A stretch of DNA of 15,335 nucleotides from Fen731 sp964481885 (lineage in GTDB: Bacteria; Actinomycetota; Humimicrobiia; Humimicrobiales; Humimicrobiaceae), in assembly GCA_964481885.1 (NCBI GenBank), contig CAYZUS010000045.1, positions 1 through 15,335 on the forward strand, given 5' to 3'. Each line of letters starts with the position of its first letter. The first letter of the stretch is position 1. The position numbers and the translations under genes were made by a program. Shown one piece after another: positions 1 to 7,288 of the stretch. The notes under the pieces are model-generated. The model was not told where the DNA came from and did no database searches. It saw only the letters and a list, made by a program, of their open reading frames with translations.

Positions 1-7
1 TTAAAAA

Positions 8-784
8 TCACTCAGTATAATCTTCCTCATGAATCTTTTGCCAAGGCATTGATTTTCTTTCACAGTACTCGATTATTTTCAAAAAGATTATGCTTAAGAC
101 TGTAATTACTATTATTGCAGCAAAAACCCTGTCAGTATTAAATGACTGCTTTGCCCTTATCATATAAACACCAAGGCCGTTTTTTCCGCCGACCCATTCG
201 CCGATTGTCGCACCCATTATGCTGTACGCAGCTGCTATTTTCAGCCCTGAAAAAAATCCGGGCAAAGAAGAAGGCACCTTTACAAACCTGTAAATTTTTA
301 ATTTGGATGCACCCATTGATTTTAACAGGCTTATCAGTTCCTTGTCTGCAGCAGCAAGGCTATGAAGCAGACTGACCGTTATCGGGAAAAAGCAGATAAG
401 TATGACTATTATTATTTTTGGCAGGTATCCATAACCAAACCAGATAATAAAAAGCGGAGCCAGGATTATAATGGGAATAGTCTGGGATATTACCAGGACA
501 GGATATAATGTCTTTCTTATGGCGGGAACAGAATCCATCAGGACAGCAATAAAAACAGACAGAATAATCGAAATAAAAAATCCCGTAAATGTCTCATAAA
601 GAGTTATGAATATATGGCTGCTCATGATTCTGAATTCTGAAAACAAGGTTACAGCCACCATGCTTGGCGCAGGGAGTATAAAGGCCGGGACAGCATTTAA
701 CCTGGAAACTGCTTCCCAGACAGCAAGCAGGGCAATAAAGAAACCTGCCGGATACAGTATATTTGTTAATGCTCCCTTTTTCAT
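8..784 (-). CDS. ABC transporter permease, ThiX/SsuC-like, probable thiamine-precursor uptake
   Basis: Inner-membrane permease subunit of an ABC importer, about 258 residues, the usual size for the SsuC/TauC/ThiX group. Hydrophobic segments run through most of the protein, beginning with one just after the N-terminal Lys-rich start. The cytoplasmic EAA-type loop that contacts the ATPase is visible in the second half (LLKSMGASKLKIYRFVKVPS, followed by LPGFFSGLK), with a typical GATIGEWVG segment after it. I chose the ATG at 784 because an AAGGG Shine-Dalgarno lies just upstream. A TTG at 814 would overlap thiN. The gene begins about 10 bases after the thiN stop and shares its TPP riboswitch, so the substrate is probably thiamine or a pyrimidine precursor (inference; the family also carries sulfonates and nitrate). 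ATPase and binding-protein partners are not seen and may lie beyond the left edge. Confidence 0.85.
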   Translation of the reverse strand: MKKGALTNILYPAGFFIALLAVWEAVSRLNAVPAFILPAPSMVAVTLFSEFRIMSSHIFITLYETFTGFFISIILSVFIAVLMDSVPAIRKTLYPVLVISQTIPIIILAPLFIIWFGYGYLPKIIIVILICFFPITVSLLHSLAAADKELISLLKSMGASKLKIYRFVKVPSSLPGFFSGLKIAAAYSIMGATIGEWVGGKNGLGVYMIRAKQSFNTDRVFAAIIVITVLSIIFLKIIEYCERKSMPWQKIHEEDYTE

Positions 785-794
785 TTTAAAACCC

Positions 795-1595
795 TTATAA
801 TTCTTTGATAACAAGCAGCCATCCTTCAGTTATGCTTATTTCTGCGATATCTTTTATAAACTCATTGCTCAGGCCCCTGGCCGGGCTGAAAAGCAGGCTT
901 TCATTTTTTAATTTGTATTTCAGGCCAGTAGTCTTTTTGAAAAATGTAAATGGTGTAAGTGAAAAAACAGAGATTTTTTTACCGGTTTCTCCTTTTATGC
1001 TGCAGGATTTCTTTACAACGAATGTCTCACTGTTTTCTGTGATAATACTGACACTGACATTATCGTAGGCAGGCGATGAAAGAAGCGACAGATTTGCATA
1101 GCTGTGATCGGCCCTGCTGCCGAATGCGCCGATGACAATTATCTTTTCGTATCCATTTTTAACAAGAAAGTCCAGGGCAAGCTGAGTGTCGCTCTCGTCC
1201 TTTGACTGGTTAAAGCTAATAAACTGAATGTCTCCGTTGCCGGCCGCGCTCCCAAGCTTTTCAATCATTGACTTGGTAATGCTGTCCATATCACCGATTA
1301 TTACATTAGGGGTGATTCTTAAATTGCTGCAATGAGAGGCTCCGCCGTCAGCAGCTATTACAAAAGTGCCGCTTAAGGACTGAAAATTTTTAAGCAGGGT
1401 TCTGGAAATAGAACCATAATCCTTAATGCTGCCGTTTGCAACCAGGATGGCATTGTTGTTAAACAGCTCTGCAGGCTTTAAATCAGTGTTTGGGCCATTG
1501 CTGTCATTATGATTAGCACCATTATCTCCCCGGATGCTGATTCTGCCATCCATACCGCCATTGCTCCTTTTGTCAGTACTTTTTTTATGATCCAT
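795..1595 (-). CDS. thiN: Thiamine diphosphokinase (thiamine pyrophosphokinase)
   Basis: Transfers pyrophosphate from ATP to thiamine to make TPP in the cytoplasm. Family signatures are present: AADGGASH, then IIGDMDSI, then KDESDTQLALDF, then GAFGSRADHSYAN, which together form the nucleotide and thiamine site of the TPK catalytic domain. The C-terminal half fits the TPK thiamine-binding beta domain. The start is placed at ATG 1595 because a purine-rich GGGGGAGAAG lies immediately upstream. ATG 1616 would add seven residues and lie against the terminator U-tract. About 45-50 residues before the catalytic domain are a low-complexity Asn/Asp/Gly/Ser-rich extension with no counterpart in typical TPKs of about 210 residues. 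It is the first gene of the riboswitch-controlled operon and is followed by the ABC permease. Confidence 0.93.
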   Translation of the reverse strand: MDHKKSTDKRSNGGMDGRISIRGDNGANHNDSNGPNTDLKPAELFNNNAILVANGSIKDYGSISRTLLKNFQSLSGTFVIAADGGASHCSNLRITPNVIIGDMDSITKSMIEKLGSAAGNGDIQFISFNQSKDESDTQLALDFLVKNGYEKIIVIGAFGSRADHSYANLSLLSSPAYDNVSVSIITENSETFVVKKSCSIKGETGKKISVFSLTPFTFFKKTTGLKYKLKNESLLFSPARGLSNEFIKDIAEISITEGWLLVIKEL

Positions 1596-1616
1596 GACTT
1601 CTCCCCCCAATCCCAT

Positions 1617-1670
1617 AAAAACAAAAAACTACCAACCTTAAAGTAAAACTGTTTTAAGGGTTAGTAGTTT
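1617..1670 (-). terminator. Intrinsic terminator, expression platform of the TPP riboswitch
   Basis: Read on the minus strand, a long hairpin is formed by 1669-1653 and 1642-1627: about 17 pairs with one G-U and one bulged base, and a loop of about 10 bases. It is followed at once by a U-rich tract at 1626-1617 interrupted by one G. It sits between the TPP aptamer and the thiN start, the classic arrangement for riboswitch-controlled transcription termination. On the plus strand the run after the hairpin is poor in T, so the element is directional. Confidence 0.88.
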
Positions 1671-1686
1671 TAATATATATAAATCT

Positions 1687-1766
1687 ATCCCTCCGCTAGT
1701 ATTACCTAGATCAGGTTATACGGGTCGGCTTTATTTGCCCTCTCAGCCTTAAAATGGCTCCCCTTG
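1687..1766 (-). promoter_or_regulatory. TPP riboswitch (THI element)
   Basis: On the minus strand the conserved TPP aptamer blocks appear in order: GGGGAGCC, GGCTGAGA, a GACCCGTATAACCTGATC core, then TAATACTAGCGGAGGGA. These match the Thi-box, with the pyrimidine-sensor CUGAGA and the ACCUGAUC pyrophosphate-sensor region. It lies upstream of thiN and the ABC permease and is followed by an intrinsic terminator. TPP binding is therefore expected to switch transcription off. Confidence 0.96.
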
Positions 1767-1777
1767 GTAACTGTATT

Positions 1778-1805
1778 TTGATTTTCAAAGAATATTCTTT
1801 ATAAT
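1778..1805 (+). promoter_or_regulatory. Candidate sigma-70-type promoter for hrcA
   Basis: TTGATT (1778-1783) and a perfect TATAAT (1800-1805) with a 16-base spacer predict transcription from about 1812. That leaves almost no leader before the ATG at 1821, which supports ATG 1851 as the hrcA start. The spacer contains a 14-bp palindrome. Confidence 0.5.
1787..1800. promoter_or_regulatory. Perfect 14-bp palindrome in the hrcA promoter spacer
   Basis: AAAGAATATTCTTT is a perfect inverted repeat lying between the -35 and -10 of the candidate hrcA promoter. It is also within the transcription start region of the divergent thiamine operon. It could be an operator. It does not resemble the CIRCE element bound by HrcA. 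In AT-rich DNA a chance origin is possible. Confidence 0.3.
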
Positions 1806-1831
1806 ATACTCGCAATAAGCATGGATTGCAA
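1803..1831 (-). promoter_or_regulatory. Candidate sigma-70-type promoter for the riboswitch operon
   Basis: On the minus strand, TTGCAA (1831-1826) and TATATT (1808-1803) are separated by 17 bases. This puts the transcription start about 30 bases before the TPP aptamer. The -10 is 5/6 and the -35 is 4/6 to consensus. It overlaps the -10 region of the divergent hrcA promoter. Confidence 0.5.
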
Positions 1832-1850
1832 TTTTATTTATGAAGGTACT

Positions 1851-2891
1851 ATGGTAATACTGTCTGAAAGAAAAAAAGAAATTTTAAGGGAAGTAATAGC
1901 TCGTTTCATCCAAAGTGCCGAGCCTGTTTCGTCACAAAACATTGCAGAAAATTCTGGTATTTCCCTAAGCTCTGCCACAATCAGGAAGGAAATGTCGGAG
2001 CTTGAAGAAATGGGCCTGCTAACCCATCCGCATACCTCCGCAGGGCGAATTCCTTCTGACAGCGGCTACAGGTTTTTTGTTGATAATTTTCTGAAATGTA
2101 CTCCGGGTTTAAAAAAGCCTGAGGAAAAAAATCTTCCGCAAATCAAGTTTGATATTGATAAAGATATGGAGATGGAGACGATATTGCAGAAATCATCGGA
2201 ACATCTCTCCAAAATTACCAATTATCTCTCAATGGTGGTCGCACCGGAGGTACACCGCAGCAGTTTCAGGCACGTTGAAATTTTAAAGATTGGAAGCAAC
2301 AGCCTTTTAATTGTTTTGATAACAGACAACGGCAGGGTCTATAAAAGAAATCTTATTGTTGAAGGTATATACAATACTCTTGATTTTCAGAGTGTTTCAA
2401 ATATGTTAAACCAGCAACTGCGGGACAAGAATATTTCTGAAATAGAATTAAAGAACCTGAAAGTTACGGAGAATAATGCTTACCTTATAACGCTTATTAA
2501 AAAAATACTGGATGTTATCAGGGACTGTTTTGCTGAGACGATGGCTTATAACAGGATTTTTATTTCCGGAGCTTCATCTGTCTTAAACCACCCTGATTTT
2601 ATAGATTTAAAAAAGATACAGAAGATATTAAGCATAATCGAAAATGAATATCTTCTCACGAATATAATGCTGGATTTTCCGGAGAAGGATGGCCAGGAGG
2701 TAATAATCAAGATAGGTTCTGAGATTTTTGAAGAGGGCCCTGATGATTTGAGCCTTGTGGCTTCAAAGTATAAAATTTATGAGCACGCAACCGGGACAAT
2801 TGGCATTCTGGGGCCTAAAAGAATGGATTATTTTAAGGTTATCAATATAATAGGTTCGTTTGTAAAAAATTTAAAAACAGTTTTAGGCTGA
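1851..2891 (+). CDS. hrcA: Heat-inducible transcription repressor HrcA
   Basis: Represses class I heat-shock genes by binding CIRCE operators, with activity normally tuned by GroEL. The N-terminal winged helix begins LSERKKEILREVIARF and contains the family hallmark HTSAGRIPSDSGYRFFVD. A central GAF-like domain follows, and the C-terminal GTIGILGPKRMDYFKVI is characteristic. From ATG 1851 the protein is 346 residues, normal for HrcA. I prefer this start to ATG 1821 because it has an upstream GAAGGT and the family alignment begins here, while 1821 sits about 9 bases from the predicted transcript start. dnaJ follows after 186 bases, with no grpE or dnaK between. No CIRCE sequence was found near this gene or dnaJ, so its targets are probably elsewhere. 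Confidence 0.96.
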   Translation: MVILSERKKEILREVIARFIQSAEPVSSQNIAENSGISLSSATIRKEMSELEEMGLLTHPHTSAGRIPSDSGYRFFVDNFLKCTPGLKKPEEKNLPQIKFDIDKDMEMETILQKSSEHLSKITNYLSMVVAPEVHRSSFRHVEILKIGSNSLLIVLITDNGRVYKRNLIVEGIYNTLDFQSVSNMLNQQLRDKNISEIELKNLKVTENNAYLITLIKKILDVIRDCFAETMAYNRIFISGASSVLNHPDFIDLKKIQKILSIIENEYLLTNIMLDFPEKDGQEVIIKIGSEIFEEGPDDLSLVASKYKIYEHATGTIGILGPKRMDYFKVINIIGSFVKNLKTVLG

Positions 2892-2894
2892 AAT

Positions 2895-2918
2895 CCGGGA
2901 AGGCAGTCGCCAGCCCGG
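2895..2918 (+). terminator. Small GC-rich hairpin after hrcA, possible weak terminator
   Basis: CCGGG (2895-2899) pairs with CCCGG (2914-2918), and an inner GGC/GCC pair closes an AGTC loop. The following bases are GGGTTTAAAA with only three T, so termination would be inefficient. It may instead be an mRNA processing or stability hairpin between hrcA and dnaJ. Confidence 0.3.
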
Positions 2919-3025
2919 GCGGGTTTAAAAATAATATAAAAGAATAGTAATATATATCAAACAAACAGGCGCAAATAGAAAATTAATACTGATAAGGTTT
3001 GAAGTAATTTTATACAGTAAAGATT

Positions 3026-3041
3026 TCAGGGGATCCCCTGA
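3026..3041. promoter_or_regulatory. Perfect 16-bp GC-rich palindrome upstream of dnaJ
   Basis: TCAGGGGATCCCCTGA is a perfect inverted repeat ending 36 bases before the dnaJ start. It stands out in an otherwise AT-rich spacer. It could be a dimeric repressor operator or a compact RNA hairpin in the dnaJ leader. It does not match CIRCE (TTAGCACTC-N9-GAGTGCTAA). Confidence 0.4.
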
Positions 3042-3077
3042 CAGCGTGGTTTTAAAGAGAAAAACTGAGGTGATTTT

Positions 3078-4223
3078 TTGGCGGGCAACAGAAGAGATTA
3101 TTATGAAGTATTGGAGCTGTCCAAAGAATGCAGCTCTTCAGATATCAAGCAGGCATACAGGAAGCTTGCGAGACAGTACCATCCCGACGTAAATAACGGG
3201 GACACTGCTTCTGAAGAAAAGTTCAAAGAGATATCCGAAGCGTATGCAGTGCTTAGCAATGAAGAAAAGCGCCGCCAATACGACGCCTACGGTTTCAGCG
3301 GGTCGCTTTTTGACGGTATAAACTATAACAGTGTTTTTTCCGAATTCGGGTTTGGAGATGTTTTTAACATGTTCTTCGGGAACTCTTTTGGGGGTGGGTT
3401 CTCCTCTTCAAGAGGACGGTCCGCCAGGCAGACAAAAGGTTCGGATGTGTCAATTGATACCGCGATAGAATTTAAGGAGGCAGCCTTCGGCACAAAAAAA
3501 GAGGTTGAATATTCAGTTGATGTAATTTGTGAAGAATGCGACGGCAAAGGCTCCAAAAACCCTGATGGAATCATAACATGTGTAGCCTGCGCAGGAAGCG
3601 GCCAGGTCAGGATCACCAGGGAAACCTTTTTAGGCAGTATGGTTACCACGGCAACTTGTGAGAGATGCTCAGGCAGCGGCAAAGTAGTAAAGGACCCCTG
3701 CAATAATTGCGGCGGCAAGGGCCATCTCAGGGGAAAGAAAAAAATGGTTCTGGATATTCCGTCAGGAGTCAACACCGGTGATCAGCTCAGAGTTCCCCAG
3801 AAAGGCAATTCAAAGGGGGTAAATTCTGTCCCAGGCAATCTTTTGGTAAGCATCAGGGTCAAGCCACACCCGGGAGGGCTAACACGGGAAGCAAGCAATG
3901 TCCTTTCTGCGCTGAACATTTCATTTGCACAGGCTGCGCTTGGCACAAGAATTGAAATTGAGACCCTTGATAAAATGGAAGAGATCCAGATAAAGGCCGG
4001 AACGCAGCCCAGTACAAAAATTACACTGAAGGCCAAAGGAATAATACCGCTGAATGGTGTGAGACGAGGCGATCACATTATCTTTATAAATGTGGTAATA
4101 CCCACGAATCTATCATCAGAAGAGATAATGCTGTTGAAAAAGTATGCTGAGGGCAGGGAAGAATCAGTCGAAGATGGACCTTCAGGTTTTTTTTCCGGTA
4201 TTAAAAATGCATTCAAGAAATAA
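3078..4223 (+). CDS. dnaJ: Chaperone protein DnaJ
   Basis: Hsp40 co-chaperone that stimulates the DnaK ATPase and holds unfolded clients. The J domain carries the HPD motif at residues 35-37. A Gly/Phe-rich linker follows (around residues 70-115). The zinc-binding domain begins at residue 151 with all four CxxCxGxG repeats intact: CEECDGKG, CVACAGSG, CERCSGSG and CNNCGGKG. The C-terminal beta domains are complete. At 381 residues it is a normal type I DnaJ. Translation starts at TTG 3078, supported by GAGGTGAT at 3067-3074 and by the J domain beginning RRDYYEVL. The position directly after hrcA resembles actinobacterial dnaJ2 loci, so a second dnaJ beside dnaK elsewhere is possible. Confidence 0.97.
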   Translation: MAGNRRDYYEVLELSKECSSSDIKQAYRKLARQYHPDVNNGDTASEEKFKEISEAYAVLSNEEKRRQYDAYGFSGSLFDGINYNSVFSEFGFGDVFNMFFGNSFGGGFSSSRGRSARQTKGSDVSIDTAIEFKEAAFGTKKEVEYSVDVICEECDGKGSKNPDGIITCVACAGSGQVRITRETFLGSMVTTATCERCSGSGKVVKDPCNNCGGKGHLRGKKKMVLDIPSGVNTGDQLRVPQKGNSKGVNSVPGNLLVSIRVKPHPGGLTREASNVLSALNISFAQAALGTRIEIETLDKMEEIQIKAGTQPSTKITLKAKGIIPLNGVRRGDHIIFINVVIPTNLSSEEIMLLKKYAEGREESVEDGPSGFFSGIKNAFKK

Positions 4224-4232
4224 ATTTATGCC

Positions 4233-5234
4233 ATGAGCTATCCTTATTTTTTTGCAGATAAAAACTCTATAACTTCTGACTCTGTCTTTATAAGAGGCGA
4301 AGACTTTAACCATCTTATAAGGGTTCTGCGCGCAAGGGTCGGTGATATTATTGAAATATCTGATAATGAGACAAAAAGATACAGGACGGTACTTGCTGAA
4401 ATTAAAAAAGATGAAGCGGTGCTGCAGATAAGCCAGACGGTCAAAATCAAAGAAAAACCTCACCGGATAAGTCTTTTTATGTGCCTGCTGAAGAAAGAAG
4501 CAATGGAACTGGCAATCCAGAAGACAGTGGAAATAGGAGTTGACAGAATCATTCCGGTTTTAAGTGCGCGCACTGTTGTTGAGATTGAAAGTAAAAAAAC
4601 AAAAGACAAGGTTTCCAGGTGGCAGCAGATTGCCCTTGGTGCATCAAAGCAGTGCAAAAGGGACCATATATGCGCAATCACTGAACCCATGGATTTGGGG
4701 GATATAGGCATGGATGGTTATGATTTGTTCTTTCTTCCTGTCGAGGATCTTAATCTGGACGGGGGCGATGGTTTTGCTCCCAAGACTGAAGATACCACAG
4801 GATCTTTAAAAGACATTGCCAAAGCATTGGAGAATATGGGCAGTCTCTATTCCGGAAGTTCGAAAAACAAGAATACTGCCGGTTGCCGTGAAGATATAAA
4901 TATTCTGGCAAACACTTCAACAAAGAATATTACAAAAAACCCAGCCAGTAACAGCAGCAGCGATATTGCCAAAAACCCAGCCAGCAACAGCAGCAGCAGC
5001 GATATTGCTAAAAGCTCTGCCAATAATGGTAGCGGCAGCGATATTTCCAAAGTGCCCGGTTCATTTTCAGAAATCGCCTACATCGTCGGTCCTGAGGGAG
5101 GATTTGAAAAAAGGGAAGTACGTGATCTGGTGAAAAAAGGAGCTGTTCCAATAAATTTCGGGACAAATATATTACGGGCCGAAACTGCATCGATTTATTT
5201 TATATCAATACTTGACTACCTCCTTAAAATTTAA
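4233..5234 (+). CDS. rsmE: 16S rRNA (uracil(1498)-N3)-methyltransferase RsmE with a large repeat insertion
   Basis: SPOUT-class enzyme methylating N3 of U1498 in 16S rRNA, using SAM. The N-terminal PUA-like part has HLIRVLRARVGDIIEI (residues 28-42). The knot motifs are VGPEGGFEKREV (around residues 285-296) and LRAETASIYF (around residues 314-323). The family is usually about 240-250 residues, but this protein has 333. The excess is a Ser/Asn/Lys/Ala-rich stretch at roughly residues 174-277, inserted between FLPVED and the strand leading into GPEGGF. It contains three to four copies of a 12-13-residue repeat. The catalytic motifs around it are intact and in frame, so the protein is probably functional. 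It begins 9 bases after dnaJ and is followed by mtaB after 5 bases. No strong Shine-Dalgarno is visible, so it may rely on coupling. Confidence 0.94.
   Translation: MSYPYFFADKNSITSDSVFIRGEDFNHLIRVLRARVGDIIEISDNETKRYRTVLAEIKKDEAVLQISQTVKIKEKPHRISLFMCLLKKEAMELAIQKTVEIGVDRIIPVLSARTVVEIESKKTKDKVSRWQQIALGASKQCKRDHICAITEPMDLGDIGMDGYDLFFLPVEDLNLDGGDGFAPKTEDTTGSLKDIAKALENMGSLYSGSSKNKNTAGCREDINILANTSTKNITKNPASNSSSDIAKNPASNSSSSDIAKSSANNGSGSDISKVPGSFSEIAYIVGPEGGFEKREVRDLVKKGAVPINFGTNILRAETASIYFISILDYLLKI
4935..5048 (+). repeat. In-frame 36/39-bp tandem repeat inside rsmE
   Basis: Three consecutive units lie at 4935-4970 (36 bp), 4971-5009 (39 bp) and 5010-5048 (39 bp). They encode KNPASNSSSDIA, KNPASNSSSSDIA and KSSANNGSGSDIS. 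The first two are nearly identical apart from one extra AGC codon, while the third is diverged. A remnant resembling the unit runs into the native sequence that follows. Unit lengths are multiples of three and keep the frame. Confidence 0.9.
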
Positions 5235-5239
5235 ACAGA

Positions 5240-6831
5240 ATGACTTTCATAAAATCCATAATTTTTTCCATTTACACTATAGGATGCAAGACAAACCAGG
5301 CAGAATCAGATGATATTGCCAGGCAGCTCGTGCTTAGGGGATGCCGCCAGGCAGAAGTTAATTCTGCCAGTGACACCGCTGCCGCCAGTGATAGCAGAGC
5401 CATAGATTATATAATTATAAATACATGCACAGTGACAGCCGCAGCCGACAGGAAAGCAAAGCAGTTAATACGAAAATTAAAAAGTGCCAGCCCAAAATCA
5501 AAAGTAATTGTCACTGGATGTTTCGCAGAATTAAACAGTGAAGCAATCAAAGAGATTCATGCAGATTATATTTTTTCAAACAGCAGAAAAAATGAAATAG
5601 CAGATCTTATTTGTAATGCTGATCATGCAGGTTACANNNNNNNNNNNNNNNNNNNNNNNNNNNNNNNNNNNNNNNNNNNNNNNNNNNNNNNNNNNNNNNN
5701 NNNNNNNNNNNNNNNNNNNNNNNNNNNNNNNNNNNNAAGCCGGTCACAGAATCAGAGCTTCACACTGCGGCGGCGACATCAGGTTTCTCCTCAAAACCAG
5801 ATCTTACCGACATAATAACACCAAAACCGGCTACAGAATCAGAGCATTCCAGCGAAATAAAATCCACATCTGCCGTATTCGCTTTAACGTCCACCTCAGC
5901 TACAACGGCAGAGCCTCAGCATATACATAGCAGAGCATTTGTGAAAATACAGGATGGATGCCAGCAGGGTTGTTCTTACTGTATTGTACCAATGGTTCGC
6001 GGCCCTTACTTAAGCACGGACCCGGAAAAAATTATTGCTGATATAAAAAACCTGGTTAACTGTGGCCACGATGAAATAGTACTGACAGGCATACACATAG
6101 GCAAATTTGGCGTGGATCTTTTATCAAAAAGGACTGAAATAAAAACTCTGCCGAAACTTGTTCTCGCAATTATAGAGAATACCGGTGTAAAAAGATTAAG
6201 GCTGTCATCCATGGAAATAAACGAGATTGACGAAAGCCTTATTGGAGTTATGCGTGATCACAGGCCAGGAATTGCTCCTCACCTGCATATCCCGCTTCAA
6301 AGTGGAAGCGACAGTGTGCTTCGTGCAATGAATAGAAAATATGACAGTAGTTTTTTTATTTCAGCAGTTGAACATATAAAAAAAGCAATCCCGGATATCA
6401 CAATTACAACAGACATAATTGTGGGATTTCCCGGGGAAACCGATGAAGATTTTATAAAGACTGTTGAAATGGTAAAAAACATGGATTTCAGCAGACTTCA
6501 TGTTTTCAAGTATTCAAAAAGACCTGCTACAAAAGCTGCTGATATGGGCGGACATTTGCAGGAAAAGACAAAAACAGAGAGGAGCCGCATCTTAAGAGAG
6601 CTGGGCCTGGATCAGAGAAACAGATTTATAAATAAAAATATTAACAGAAAACTGGATGTTGTCTGTGAAGAATATGATACGAAAAGCGGGATTGCCGGCG
6701 GGATTTCAGAAAATTACATAAAAGTTTATTTTGACTTAAACCTTGAAGATTATAAGCTGAAAAAAGGTAAAATATTGAAAGTATCTGCAAAATCGCTTTA
6801 CGAAGACGGCTTGTACGGTATATTGATTTGA
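5240..6831 (+). CDS. mtaB: tRNA (N6-threonylcarbamoyladenosine(37)-C2)-methylthiotransferase MtaB, interrupted by an assembly gap
   Basis: Radical SAM enzyme that adds a methylthio group to t6A37 of tRNA. The N-terminal MTTase domain has its three cluster cysteines: C16 in IGCKTNQAES, C63 in NTCTVT and C94 in VTGC. After the gap comes the radical SAM motif C-x3-C-x2-C in KIQDGCQQGCSYCIVP. The core continues through LHIPLQSGSDSVLRAMNRKY and ends in a TRAM domain. The parts before and after the gap are in different frames as deposited, but 100 N is a placeholder length. The sequence from 5737 is open in frame with the radical SAM part, so I treat this as one gene. At least 65 residues of Ser/Thr/Ala/Glu-rich, partly repeated sequence precede SRAFVKIQDGC where the family has a short linker. 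A smaller Ser/Ala insert sits near residues 41-53. Confidence 0.9.
5637..5736. other. Assembly gap of 100 N within mtaB
   Basis: Exactly 100 N, the usual placeholder for a gap of unknown length. The right flank begins directly with a repeat copy, which suggests that a tandem repeat broke the assembly. The frame shift across the gap should not be taken as real. Confidence 0.97.
5737..5845 (+). repeat. In-frame direct repeat in the mtaB linker, 87-bp period
   Basis: The 22 bases at 5737-5758 recur at 5824-5845 with three differences, encoding KPVTESE and KPATESE. The spacing of 87 bases is 29 codons. The first copy abuts the gap, so more copies may be hidden in it. The surrounding sequence is rich in Thr, Ser, Ala and Glu. 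Confidence 0.65.
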
Positions 6832-7288
6832 CAAAATAAAGTCTTCGAGAAGTTGATAGTTGCAGTAATAAATATATATTCTCGATAATAGTAAGTATTG
6901 CGGCGTTTTGTCATTAACCAATGTTGTAGCTGAGAAATTTTAGCGGTGTATACAGGAACAACTTAAATCCATTATATAGCTGACTTTTAACTTAATTCTT
7001 CTTCAGATAAAGTATTGCGTAGCTCAAAGATATTGTAATTTAATCAAAACATCGTATACTTTCTGCTTTTTGTAAGAAATAATTCTATTATTAATTAAGG
7101 TAATCTATAATAGAGTATGGGGTATTGTAAAATGTTACGGATAAATATTCCGTCTTACAGGAAATACGTGACAAGAGGACAAAAAAAGTAGCATTAAACA
7201 GGTAAAAACAGATAAGGTAAAAATATAAGGAAAACCCGTAAATAAAAATAAAGAAAAGGCTTTAAAAGCATATTTTTTAAGGAAAATT
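6832..7288. other. AT-rich intergenic region, no gene recognised
   Basis: 457 bases between mtaB and the HIT gene. I see no convincing coding sequence, tRNA or clear terminator on either strand. A TATAAT at 7106-7111 has only a weak -35 (TTCTAT, 17-base spacer), so a promoter for the HIT gene here is possible but poorly supported. A small inverted repeat ACGGA/TCCGT lies at about 7137-7153. The 10-mer AAGTATTGCG occurs twice, near 6892 and 7010. Confidence 0.5.

Noticed and set aside
1780..3077. CIRCE operator for HrcA
   Set aside because: No match to TTAGCACTC-N9-GAGTGCTAA was found upstream of hrcA or dnaJ. The two palindromes present have different sequences.
3323..4036. Long minus-strand open frames across dnaJ
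   Set aside because: They are shadows of the dnaJ coding strand, with no family resemblance and no start signals.
5240..6831. A frameshifted pseudogene or two separate genes at mtaB
   Set aside because: The frame difference arises across a 100-N placeholder. All catalytic motifs on both sides are intact, and the right flank is open in frame up to the gap.
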